A stretch of 27,292 bases of DNA, from positions 1-27,292 of the forward strand of contig JBBQGB010000045.1 in assembly GCA_038322575.1 (NCBI GenBank), given 5' to 3'. The notes under the pieces are model-generated. The model searched no databases. It saw nothing but the letters and a program-made list of their open reading frames with translations, and was not told the DNA's origin. The translations under genes and the position numbers were made by a program. The stretch's first letter is position 1. Every line of letters starts with the position of its first letter. Below, piece by piece: positions 14,708-22,001 of the stretch. This DNA comes from JACMOY01 sp038322575. GTDB taxonomy: Bacteria > Actinomycetota > Actinomycetes > Actinomycetales > Angustibacteraceae.

Positions 14708-14774
14708 GCACTTGCTGCACTACTTGCCGCCCGGTCAGCAGGGGCAACGGCACTTGCTGCACTTTTTGCCGCCG
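14708..14774 (+). repeat. Two-copy 25-base direct repeat upstream of nucS, possible operators
   Basis: Two copies at 14708-14732 and 14750-14774 differ at only three positions, with a period of 42 bases (about four helical turns). Each begins GCACTTGCTGCACT and ends TTGCCGCC, and each holds two ACTTGC-like half-sites (ACTTGC or TTTTGC) 12 bases apart. The repeat ends 21 bases before the nucS -10 box. Paired, helically phased copies near a promoter suggest binding sites for a regulator, but the protein is unknown. Confidence 0.65.
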
Positions 14775-14795
14775 GGTGTGACAGAGCCCGCTCGC

Positions 14796-14801
14796 TAGGG
14801 T
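14796..14801 (+). promoter_or_regulatory. Probable -10 box (TAGGGT), leaderless start of nucS
   Basis: TAGGGT ends 6 bases before the GTG at 14808 and follows the direct repeats. Confidence 0.48.
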
Positions 14802-14807
14802 GACCGC

Positions 14808-15503
14808 GTGCGCCTGGTCATCGCGCGGTGCTCGGTCGACTACGTCGGCCGCCTCACCGCCCACCTCCCCCTCGCCACCCGGCTGCTGATGGTCAAGGCC
14901 GACGGCAGCGTGCTGGTGCACTCCGATGGCGGGTCGTACAAGCCGCTGAACTGGATGAGCCCGCCGTGCGCGCTCACCGTGGGGCCGCCGTCCGACGTCG
15001 ACGCCGCCGAGGGGGTCGTCGAGGTCTGGACGGTGCAGCAGGCCAAGACCGACGACCGCCTGCAGGTGCACGTGCACGAGGTGCTGCACGACAGCGCCCA
15101 CGAGCTCGGCGTCGACCCCGGCCTGGTCAAGGACGGCGTCGAGGCCCACCTGCAGCACCTGCTCGCCGAGCAGATCCAGACCCTCGGCGAGGGCTGGTCG
15201 CTGGTGCGCCGCGAGCACATGACGGCGATCGGTCCGGTCGACATCCTGTGCCGCGACGCCAGCGGGGGGGCCGTGGCGGTCGAGATCAAGCGGCGCGGTG
15301 ACATCGACGGGGTCGAGCAGCTGACCCGCTACCTCGAGCTGATGAACCGCGACCCGCACCTCGCGCCGGTCGTCGGCGTCTTCGCGGCGCAGGAGATCAA
15401 GCCGCAGGCCCGCACCCTCGCCACCGACCGCGGCATCAGGTGCGTGACGCTGGACTACCTGGCCCTGCGCGGCCTGGACGACGTGGGCTCGCGCCTGTTC
15501 TGA
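14808..15503 (+). CDS. nucS: Endonuclease NucS/EndoMS, mismatch-specific
   Basis: The 231-residue enzyme replaces MutS/MutL mismatch repair in most actinobacteria by cutting both strands at mismatches. The N-terminal DNA-binding half starts MRLVIARCSVDYVGRL and contains DGGSYKPLNWM. The C-terminal nuclease has the PD-(D/E)XK-like set D145 (IGPVDIL), E159 and K161 (AVEIKRR) and Q171 (VEQLTRYLELM). The very C-terminus, SRLF, matches the beta-clamp-binding tail of the family. The GTG at 14808 is supported by the -10 box at 6 bases and the intact MRLVIARCS start. The upstream direct repeats may regulate it. Photolyase-type genes follow 1.4 kb downstream. Confidence 0.96.
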   Translation: MRLVIARCSVDYVGRLTAHLPLATRLLMVKADGSVLVHSDGGSYKPLNWMSPPCALTVGPPSDVDAAEGVVEVWTVQQAKTDDRLQVHVHEVLHDSAHELGVDPGLVKDGVEAHLQHLLAEQIQTLGEGWSLVRREHMTAIGPVDILCRDASGGAVAVEIKRRGDIDGVEQLTRYLELMNRDPHLAPVVGVFAAQEIKPQARTLATDRGIRCVTLDYLALRGLDDVGSRLF

Positions 15504-15528
15504 GGGCGGGCGCCCGAGCTCACCTCAG
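15500..15528. terminator. Inverted repeat holding both stop codons of nucS and the beta-propeller gene
   Basis: CTGAGG at 15500-15505 pairs with CCTCAG at 15523-15528. Each arm contains the TGA stop of one of the two converging genes, and GGGCGCCC lies between. This fits a shared bidirectional terminator. Confidence 0.45.
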
Positions 15529-16913
15529 TCGGCGCGGACGACGGTGAAGCCGGTCTTCGTGGGGACGATCACCCGTGACGCGCTCAGGGCGGGCGTCGCG
15601 AACCGGGTGACGGCACCGACCGGCGTCGTCGACAGGGTCCGGCCGGTGCGTGGGTCCAGCGCGTGCAGGCGCCCGGCGCCGACGTCCAGCGCCCACACCC
15701 GACCGCCCCCGACCACGGGTGAGCCGGTGACCGCAGCGCCGGCCCGCCACAGCACGCTCATCGTGCCGCGGGCCGAGATCCGGACGGCGCGCACGCCGTC
15801 GGTGCAGGGGACGTAGACGACGTCACCGACCACGGCCGTGCCTCCGAACGATCGGCAGATCGAGGCGCTGCTCACCTCGCCGCCGATCCCGCCCAGGGCG
15901 TTCTGCCGCAGCACGTACGCCGTCCCGGACTTGCCGGCAATGAACACCCATCGGCGCCCGACGACGGCCGGGCCCTGCGACCCCAGGTCGAGGTCGGCGG
16001 CGTTGTCGGTCGCCCACGTGCTCGGCGAGAACGACCCCGTCAGGCGGGTGCCGCTCAGCTGCAGCACCGAGTCGCTGAAGTCGTAGCGGTCGCCCGGCCC
16101 CGACTCGCCGTTGCCGACCGCGACCAGCAGGTGCCCGTAGGCGTCCAGCGAGGGCCCGGGCGGCGCCCAGATCCCCGCCTCGCGCGTGGTCGGGACCGTG
16201 TAGGCCACGGCGGCACCGGCACCTGAGGTCGCGACGCCGACGACGCGGCCCTTGTAGGCGCCGCAGTCGCCGGCCAGCCCGCCGAACGGCACCCAGACAC
16301 GGCCCCGGTCGACGATCAGCGCACCACGCTGCTGCATTGCCGTCGCGTCGACGCCGGGCAGGTCGACGCTGCGGCGCCAGCGGACGGCGCCGGTGGTCGG
16401 GCTGAGCGCCACGACCTCGTGCCGGACCGGTGCCCGGTGCTCGGCGACCGCGAAGACGAGGCCGGACGCCGCGTCGTACGTGGGCGTCCCGGTGATGCCG
16501 AGCGGGTCGATGTTGCCGCACGGCAGGTCGCTGCGGCGCGCCGGACGGCCCAGGTTCGTCCGCCACAGGCGGGTTCCGGCGGGCGAGTACCCGTACAGCG
16601 AGTTGTTCTCGGTCGCCACCACGGTGACGCCGCGGGCCACGATCGGCGAGGCGTACACCGCGGCGTCCAGGGCGACCGACGCGAGCCGGGCCGGTGCGCG
16701 GGTCAGCGCCGGCATGGCGGCGACGCCGGTGCGCTGGCGGTTGCCGTGGTAGGTGTACCAGTCGCCGGGCGAGGAGCCGGGCGGCGTCGCGGCGTCGTAG
16801 GACGAGGCGGCAGCCGACGGCGCCGGGGCCGAGTCCGGTGCAGCGGCGACGACCGCGGCCAGGGCGGCCACGGCGGCGGCGGCGGTGACGACGATCGGGG
16901 TGAACCGGGTCAT
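15525..16913 (-). CDS. Secreted PQQ-binding-like beta-propeller protein
   Basis: The 462-residue protein opens with a signal peptide (MTRFTPIVVTAAAAVAALAA, then VVAAAPDSAPA) and is exported. The body is a chain of repeats of the PQQ/YVTN-like propeller: YASPIVARGVTVVATENNSLYG, VVALSPTTGAVRWRRSVDL, VVGRRWVFIAGKSGTAYVL and SPVVGGGRVWALDVGAGRLHALD. GDWYTYHGNRQRTGVA near residue 50 is the usual entry to these propellers. There are six Cys (CGN, DCG, ICRS and PCTD among them), possibly disulfides. It lacks obvious quinoprotein dehydrogenase catalytic motifs, so it is more likely a binding or scaffold protein than an enzyme. It is divergent from the permuted photolyase gene across only 39 bases. 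Confidence 0.82.
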   Translation of the reverse strand: MTRFTPIVVTAAAAVAALAAVVAAAPDSAPAPSAAASSYDAATPPGSSPGDWYTYHGNRQRTGVAAMPALTRAPARLASVALDAAVYASPIVARGVTVVATENNSLYGYSPAGTRLWRTNLGRPARRSDLPCGNIDPLGITGTPTYDAASGLVFAVAEHRAPVRHEVVALSPTTGAVRWRRSVDLPGVDATAMQQRGALIVDRGRVWVPFGGLAGDCGAYKGRVVGVATSGAGAAVAYTVPTTREAGIWAPPGPSLDAYGHLLVAVGNGESGPGDRYDFSDSVLQLSGTRLTGSFSPSTWATDNAADLDLGSQGPAVVGRRWVFIAGKSGTAYVLRQNALGGIGGEVSSASICRSFGGTAVVGDVVYVPCTDGVRAVRISARGTMSVLWRAGAAVTGSPVVGGGRVWALDVGAGRLHALDPRTGRTLSTTPVGAVTRFATPALSASRVIVPTKTGFTVVRAD

Positions 16914-16952
16914 GTCAGCAGTCTGTCCCCACGGTCAAGGGAGCATGTGCGG

Positions 16953-18166
16953 GTGCCCCGCTTGAGCCCGCTGCCCGCCCCCGACCAGCCCGAGGTGGAG
17001 GCGTGGGTGGCCGAGCACCTGGGCCACCTGGCCCTCGAGGGTCGCGACGGCGTCCGTGCCGGCGCCATCCCGGGCGGCCAGAGCGCCGCGGACGCCGCCC
17101 TCGCCGTCCTGGACGTCACCGGGTACTCCGCGTCGCGCAGCACCGTGCGGCCGGTCGCGCGGCAGGGCGCGACCCGGATGTCGCCGTACGTGCGGCATGG
17201 GCTGGTCACCCTGCCCGCACTGTGGCAGGCGGTGGCCGGGGCGGGTGCGCGGGACCGCGACCGGTACCGCGACGAGCTGCTGTGGCAGGAGTACGCCCGC
17301 CACCTGTACGCCCGGACGGGCACGCGGATGCAGCAGCCGCTGCGGTACGACCCCGCCCGCGACCAGCTGGTCGACGTCGACCCGTGGGCCACCGACATGG
17401 CCTGCGTCGCCACCACGCACGCCGAGCTGGTCGAGGACGGGTGGCTGGTCAACCAGACGCGGATGTGGATGTCGTCGCACTGGACGGTGCGCCACGGACG
17501 CGACTGGCGCGAGGGCGAGGACGAGTTCTTCCGGCACCTGCTGGACGGGTCGCGGGCGGCCAACCGCCTGGGCTGGCAGTGGACCGTCGGCGCGGGCACC
17601 GGACGTCCCTACGGCTTCAGCCGATGGCAGGTGCAGAAGCGCGCGCCCGGCCTGTGCACCACGTGCCCGCTGCGCAGTGCCTGCCCGATCGAGGACTGGC
17701 CCGACTCCACCCCCGGCCCCAGGGTCGAGGGCGCCGACCTCGGCGCCGGCCGCACCCCCGGCGGCCCGGCCGAGGTCGAGTCGACCGACGAGCCCGACAG
17801 CGTGTGGCTGACCGCCGAGTCGCTCGGGGACGACGACCCCGCCCTGGCCGCGCACCCCGACCTGCCCGTCGTCTTCGTGTTCGACGAGCCGCTGCTGCGC
17901 CGGCTGCGGCTGTCGGGCAAGCGCCTGGTGTTCCTGGCCCAGTCGCTCGCCGACCTGGCCGACCGACGTCCGGTCGAGGTGCGGCTGGGCGCGGTCGCCG
18001 ACGAGCTGGCCGGCCGGCGACTCGCCGGCACCTACGCCCCCGTGCCCGGGTGGCAGCGGCTGGCGTCGCAGGTCGACCTGGTGCGCACCCACCCGTGGCC
18101 GTGGCTGGTGCGCCCGACGTCGGCGCCCCTGAGCTCGTTCTCGGCCTGGCGCAAGTCGGTGCGCTG

Positions 18167-18170
<4 letters not shown>
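16953..18170 (+). CDS. Photolyase/cryptochrome-like flavoprotein with reversed domain order and putative Fe-S site
   Basis: The 405-residue protein has a photolyase FAD domain first: TRMSPYVRHGLVTLPALW (74-91), YRDELLWQEYARHLYAR (105-121), GWLVNQTRMWMSSHW (163-177), FFRHLLDGSRAANRLGWQW (192-210). C151, C235, C238 and C244 follow the iron-sulfur photolyase pattern (one Cys, then 84 residues on a CxxC, then a fourth). A linker near 250-280 leads to a segment like the photolyase alpha/beta domain: SVWLTAESLGDDDPALAA, LPVVFVFDEPLL, GKRLVFLAQSLADLA, VEVRLGAVADEL, TYAPVPGW (283-367). In ordinary photolyases that domain comes first. FAD and a 4Fe-4S cluster are inferred; repair or sensing activity is unknown. 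GTG at 16953 is chosen for AAGGGAG about 9 bases upstream; GTG at 16947 is possible. The stop overlaps the next gene as GTGA. Confidence 0.82.
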
Positions 18171-18546
<376 letters not shown>

Positions 18547-18550
<4 letters not shown>

Positions 18551-18569
18551 CGCACCGGGGCGCCGTCAG
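18547..18569. terminator. Inverted repeat holding both stop codons of DUF2256 gene and the Fe-S photolyase gene
   Basis: CTGACG at 18547-18552 pairs with CGTCAG at 18564-18569. Each arm includes the TGA of one converging gene; the loop is CACCGGGGCGC. Only 15 bases separate the two stops, so a shared bidirectional terminator is plausible. Confidence 0.45.
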
Positions 18570-20083
18570 GGGGCGTCGGCCCCCCGCTGCGCCTCCTGCT
18601 CGACCAGCGCCTCGAGGTCCTTGAGCCGGTCCATCCCCTTCATCGGCTGGGCCAGCCGGAAGTTGCCCTTGAGCGTCTCGCGGTTGCGGTGCAGGAACGC
18701 CCAGTAACCGGCGGTGAACGGGCACGCCTTCTCGCCCACGCGCACCTTGGGGTCGTACGCGCAGGGCTTGCAGAAGTCGCTCATCCGGTCGATGTACGCC
18801 CCGCCGGACGCGTAGGGCTTGGTGGCCATCACCCCGCCGTCGGCGTACTGCGACATGCCCACCACGTTCGGCACCATCACCCAGTCGTACCCGTCCACGA
18901 AGCTGTTGTGGAACCAGGCGGTCACCTGCTGGGGGTCCCACCCGCGCTGCATCGCGAAGTTGCCGAGCACCATCAGCCGCGGGATGTGGTGCGCCCAGCC
19001 GTTCACCTTGACCTCGCGCAGCACGTGCGACAGGCACCGGGCCTGCACGGCGTCGGCGTCCAGGTCCCAGAACCACTGCGGCACAGGCTTCGTGGCACCC
19101 AGGAAGTTGCGGTCGCGGTAGTCCTCGCCCAGGTGCCAGTACAGGTGCCACACGTAGTCGCGCCAGCCGATCACCTGCCGGACGAACCCCTCGGCGCTGG
19201 CGAGCGGAACCTGCCCCTCGCGGTACGCGCGCTCGACCCGCTGGACGACCTCGACCGGGTGGAGCAGACCCAGGTTCATCGGCGCCGAGATCGTCGAGTG
19301 CGCCATCCAGGTGTCACCGGCGAGCATCGCGTCCTCGTACGGGCCGAACGCCGCCAACCGGTGCTCGACGAAGTCCTCGAGCACCGCCAGTGCCTCGGCC
19401 CGGGTTGCCGCGAACCGGCGCGGGCCGTCGTCGCCCACGAACGACACATCACCCTCGGCCGCCCAGCGGTCCAGGTCGACGCGCACCTGGGCGTCGATCT
19501 CGTCCTCCTGCGGCCACCACGGGGTCGTGACGCCGAGGGTCACCGCGTTCTTGGGCGGCGGTTCGCGGTTCTCGGCGTCCAGGTTCCAGGTGCCGCCGAC
19601 CGGGTCGGCGCCGTCCATCAGCACCCCGAGGCGCGCGCGGGACTCGCGGTAGAAGTCCTCGAGCAGCAGGCGCTTGCTGCCTCGGCCACCCGCCCAGCGC
19701 CCGAAGACCTCCAGCGAGGTGGCGAACCCGCGGGGGGCGAGCACCTCGACGTCGGGCAGCGACTCGACCAGCCGCAGCGCGCCGTACGACGTGGGCCGGC
19801 ACACGCTGAGCGCGCCCGCGCCCTGCACCGCCTCGGCGTAGGTGTCGGCCGCGACGTACTCGCACCGCTCGCCCAGCTCGGCCGCGCGGTGCCGCATCGC
19901 CGACAGCACGAGGTGCGCCTTGGCCCGGTGGAACCGGCGCCGCGTGAAGACCCGTCGCGACTCGACGATCAGCACCCGCTGCGACTCGTCGTCCAGGCTG
20001 TCGTCCGTGCTGTCGTCCGGACCGTCCACGAAGTGCGGGCCCAGCTGGTCACCGAACAGCCACCGGCGCGTCATGGACCACAT
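18566..20083 (-). CDS. Iron-sulfur bacterial cryptochrome/photolyase (PhrB/CryB type)
   Basis: The 505-residue protein belongs to the FeS-BCP group, whose members repair (6-4) photoproducts or sense blue light with FAD, a ribolumazine antenna and a 4Fe-4S cluster. The N-terminal DPRP-type domain starts RRWLFGDQLGPHF; the FAD domain includes FVRQVIGWRDYVWHLYW, NGWAHHIPRLMVLGNF, NSFVDGYDWVMVPNVVGMSQ and MATKPYASGGAYI. The cluster cysteines fall at C350, C438, C441 and C454, the same numbers as in Agrobacterium PhrB. Length is normal. The start is ATG at 20083 or the second ATG at 20074; the first gives the PhrB-like numbering. It converges with the DUF2256 and permuted photolyase-like pair. Confidence 0.95.
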   Translation of the reverse strand: MWSMTRRWLFGDQLGPHFVDGPDDSTDDSLDDESQRVLIVESRRVFTRRRFHRAKAHLVLSAMRHRAAELGERCEYVAADTYAEAVQGAGALSVCRPTSYGALRLVESLPDVEVLAPRGFATSLEVFGRWAGGRGSKRLLLEDFYRESRARLGVLMDGADPVGGTWNLDAENREPPPKNAVTLGVTTPWWPQEDEIDAQVRVDLDRWAAEGDVSFVGDDGPRRFAATRAEALAVLEDFVEHRLAAFGPYEDAMLAGDTWMAHSTISAPMNLGLLHPVEVVQRVERAYREGQVPLASAEGFVRQVIGWRDYVWHLYWHLGEDYRDRNFLGATKPVPQWFWDLDADAVQARCLSHVLREVKVNGWAHHIPRLMVLGNFAMQRGWDPQQVTAWFHNSFVDGYDWVMVPNVVGMSQYADGGVMATKPYASGGAYIDRMSDFCKPCAYDPKVRVGEKACPFTAGYWAFLHRNRETLKGNFRLAQPMKGMDRLKDLEALVEQEAQRGADAP

Positions 20084-20182
20084 GGTGTCGGGCCCCGCCC
20101 CGGCCCGCAGCCCCCGCCCCGCTGCGCCGAATCCTGCGAGCGACTCGCCCCACCCTGGGGCGCGCTACGACGACACCCGGTC

Positions 20183-20233
20183 GTCGCGGGGGCACCCCAC
20201 TACGGTCAGAACGGTGCGGGGGTCCCCCGCGAC
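20183..20233. terminator. Strong GC inverted repeat downstream of the GNAT pseudogene
   Basis: GTCGCGGGGG (20183-20192) and CCCCCGCGAC (20224-20233) are perfect 10-base arms around a 31-base loop. A competing smaller hairpin, GCGGGGG-T-CCCCCGC at 20216-20230, uses the right arm. It lies just after the acetyltransferase remnant and about 100 bases before the photolyase start, so it may terminate the former or affect the latter. Confidence 0.4.
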
Positions 20234-20251
20234 ACCTGGGCGGCGGCGGGC

Positions 20252-20717
20252 TCAGCGGGCGCGCAGCTGGACGTGCTCGGTGAGCGGGGCGTAGCCCAGG
20301 GCGGCGTACAGGGGGCCGACGCCGGCGTCACACGTCAGCCAGGCCAGGTCGGCCCGGTCGAGCCCGAGCCGGGTCGCCGCCCCGCTCCTCGGGCGGCGAC
20401 CGCGTCGTCCAGACCTGCAGCGCCAGCTCGATGCTCAGCGGCACCCGCTGCCTCACGGCCTCGACCTGGGCGGCACGCACGACCACCACCCAGCCTTGCG
20501 GCGACTGCCGCTCGAGCCAGTCGAGCGCCGCCGTCAGCTGCTCGGACGTCGGGGGGCTGGCCTGGCCTGTGAAGCAGGCCTGGGTGGCCCAGGGGTGGGG
20601 CAGGTCGAACCGCACGCAGGTGGCGCCGCCGACCCGCGCCCATCGACCACCGAAGGCCACCCTGGTCTGCGCCTCGGCACGTCCCACCCGGTCCAGGTCA
20701 TCCCCGACGTCTGCCAC
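20252..20717 (-). pseudogene. GNAT acetyltransferase, frameshifted and probably internally deleted
   Basis: From a GTG at 20717 the frame reads MADVGDDLDRVGRAEAQTRV, RFDLPHPWATQACFTGQ and LALQVWTTRSPP (about 108 residues), the N-terminal domain of an actinobacterial GNAT protein. It then shifts frame near 20373-20405 and resumes as ATRLGLDRADLAWLTCDAG and YAALGYAPLTEHVQLRAR to a stop at 20252, the typical GNAT C-terminus. The acetyl-CoA-binding core (motif A) expected between them is missing, which I estimate at some 80 residues from family length. The total of 466 bases is not a multiple of three. The TACGAT box 6 bases before the GTG is intact, so loss is probably recent. A sequencing or assembly error alone would not explain the missing core. 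Confidence 0.7.
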
Positions 20718-20723
20718 GCCCGA

Positions 20724-20729
20724 ATCGTA
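20724..20729 (-). promoter_or_regulatory. Probable -10 box (TACGAT) of the GNAT pseudogene
   Basis: TACGAT on the minus strand ends 6 bases before the GTG at 20717, the leaderless arrangement used elsewhere. It supports 20717 as the original start. Confidence 0.42.
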
Positions 20730-20863
20730 CGTCCGCTGCGCGGCCCCGCCGAGAGCGTCGGGGAGCGCGGTCGAACCGGCGCACAGGGCCCAGATGGGCA
20801 CCGAACCGGTAACGATGCGATGGAATCCGCAGCTGATCGGCCCCCCCGCCGGTCGCACCCTTG

Positions 20864-20869
20864 TACGGT
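20864..20869 (+). promoter_or_regulatory. Probable -10 box (TACGGT) of the polyamine transporter operon
   Basis: TACGGT ends 6 bases before the GTG at 20876. It lies inside a longer open frame from 20861 and argues that the GTG is the real start. Confidence 0.45.
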
Positions 20870-20875
20870 GCGACC

Positions 20876-21973
20876 GTGAGCACGCAGCCCCTGCTGGACG
20901 CCGACGCGGCGCGCCCCGCCGTCCGGCTGCGCGGTCTGCGCAAGCGGTTCGGCACCGGCGCCCACGCCGTCGACGCGGTGGCCGGGGTCGACCTGGACGT
21001 GCGCGACGGCGAGTTCCTGACGCTGCTCGGGCCCTCGGGGTCGGGCAAGACGACGGTGCTGCGGCTGATCGCCGGCTTCGAGCTGGCCAGCGCGGGGACG
21101 ATCGAGCTCGGCGGGGTGGACGTCACGCGCCGCGCGCCGTTCGAGCGCGACGTCAACACGGTCTTCCAGGACTACGCCCTGTTCCCGCACATGAGCGTGG
21201 CCGACAACGTCGGGTACGGGCTGCGGGTGCGCAAGGTCGGGCGCGCCGAGCGGGCCAGCCGCACCCAGGAGGCCCTGGACGGCGTCCGGCTCGGTCACCT
21301 CGGCGACCGGCGTCCGGCCCAGCTGTCCGGCGGGCAGCGGCAGCGGGTCGCGCTGGCGCGGGCGCTGGTCAACCGTCCCCGGGTGCTGCTGCTGGACGAG
21401 CCGCTGGGGGCGCTGGACCTAAAGCTGCGCGAGCAGATGCAGGTCGAGCTCAAGGCGATCCAGCGGCAGGTGGGCATCACGTTCGTCTTCGTGACCCACG
21501 ACCAGGAGGAGGCCCTGACCATGTCGGACCGCATCGCGGTCTTCGACGGGGGCCGGATCGAGCAGCTCGGGTCGGCCGCCGACGTGTACGAGCGGCCCGC
21601 GACCCCCTTCGTCGCCGGCTTCGTCGGCACCTCGAACCTGCTGTCGGGCGCGGCGGCCGAGCAGGTGCTCGGCCGCTCGGGCACCTGGTCGGTGCGGCCG
21701 GAGAAGATCCAGCTCGAGCTGGACGACGAGCCCGGGGCCGCGGCCCGCGACCGGTCCGCGGCCGGGGTCGTCCGCGAGGTGGTCTACGTCGGGTCGGCCA
21801 CCCGCTTCGTGGTCGACCTGGACGTCGGCGCGAGCCTGGTCGCCTTGCAGCAGAACGTGCAGACGTCCTCCAGCGACGTCGACGCCTACCGCGGGCGCCG
21901 CGTCCGGCTGCACTGGGACCCCCGGCACGAGGTGCAGGTCGCCGACCCGACCACCGCACCGACCGCCCACTGA
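20876..21973 (+). CDS. potA: Spermidine/putrescine-type ABC transporter ATP-binding protein (PotA-like)
   Basis: The 365-residue ATPase has Walker A GPSGSGKT at residues 52-59, the Q-loop in VFQDYALFPHMSV, the signature LSGGQRQR at 150-157, Walker B VLLLDEPLGALD near 170-181 and the switch His in THDQEEALTMSDR. A C-terminal TOBE-type domain (about 250-365, with SVRPEKIQLEL and VVYVGSATRFVVDL) is normal for the PotA/CysA class. GTG at 20876 is chosen over the ATG at 20861 because of the -10 box. It is the first of four genes that make a complete importer. Polyamine is the likeliest substrate given the partner proteins, but other small cations or organic acids are possible. Confidence 0.92.
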   Translation: MSTQPLLDADAARPAVRLRGLRKRFGTGAHAVDAVAGVDLDVRDGEFLTLLGPSGSGKTTVLRLIAGFELASAGTIELGGVDVTRRAPFERDVNTVFQDYALFPHMSVADNVGYGLRVRKVGRAERASRTQEALDGVRLGHLGDRRPAQLSGGQRQRVALARALVNRPRVLLLDEPLGALDLKLREQMQVELKAIQRQVGITFVFVTHDQEEALTMSDRIAVFDGGRIEQLGSAADVYERPATPFVAGFVGTSNLLSGAAAEQVLGRSGTWSVRPEKIQLELDDEPGAAARDRSAAGVVREVVYVGSATRFVVDLDVGASLVALQQNVQTSSSDVDAYRGRRVRLHWDPRHEVQVADPTTAPTAH

Positions 21974-22001
21974 GATGCACCACCCACCGAAGGAGAAGGT
22001 C

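Larger units (their letters stand above)
14581..14807. other. Divergent intergenic region between the dehydrogenase and nucS
   Basis: This 227-base spacer is the longest without a gene in the window. It holds the leader of the dehydrogenase gene with its ribosome site, a run of C near 14694-14702, the two-copy direct repeat at 14708-14774 and the nucS -10 box. I see no small open frame with convincing coding character. Confidence 0.6.

Noticed and set aside
14708..14774. CRISPR array
   Set aside because: Only two imperfect copies, one 17-base spacer and no cas gene nearby.
14708..14774. Assignment of the repeats to a named regulator such as RamB or PccR
   Set aside because: The TTGC core is reminiscent of sites in that family, but the TTTGCAAA-type palindrome is absent, so I do not name a regulator.
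12865..14781. A 638-codon open frame antisense to the double dehydrogenase
   Set aside because: Its product is a low-complexity His/Arg/Val/Gln mix with no recognisable fold, while the opposite strand encodes a full double enzyme.
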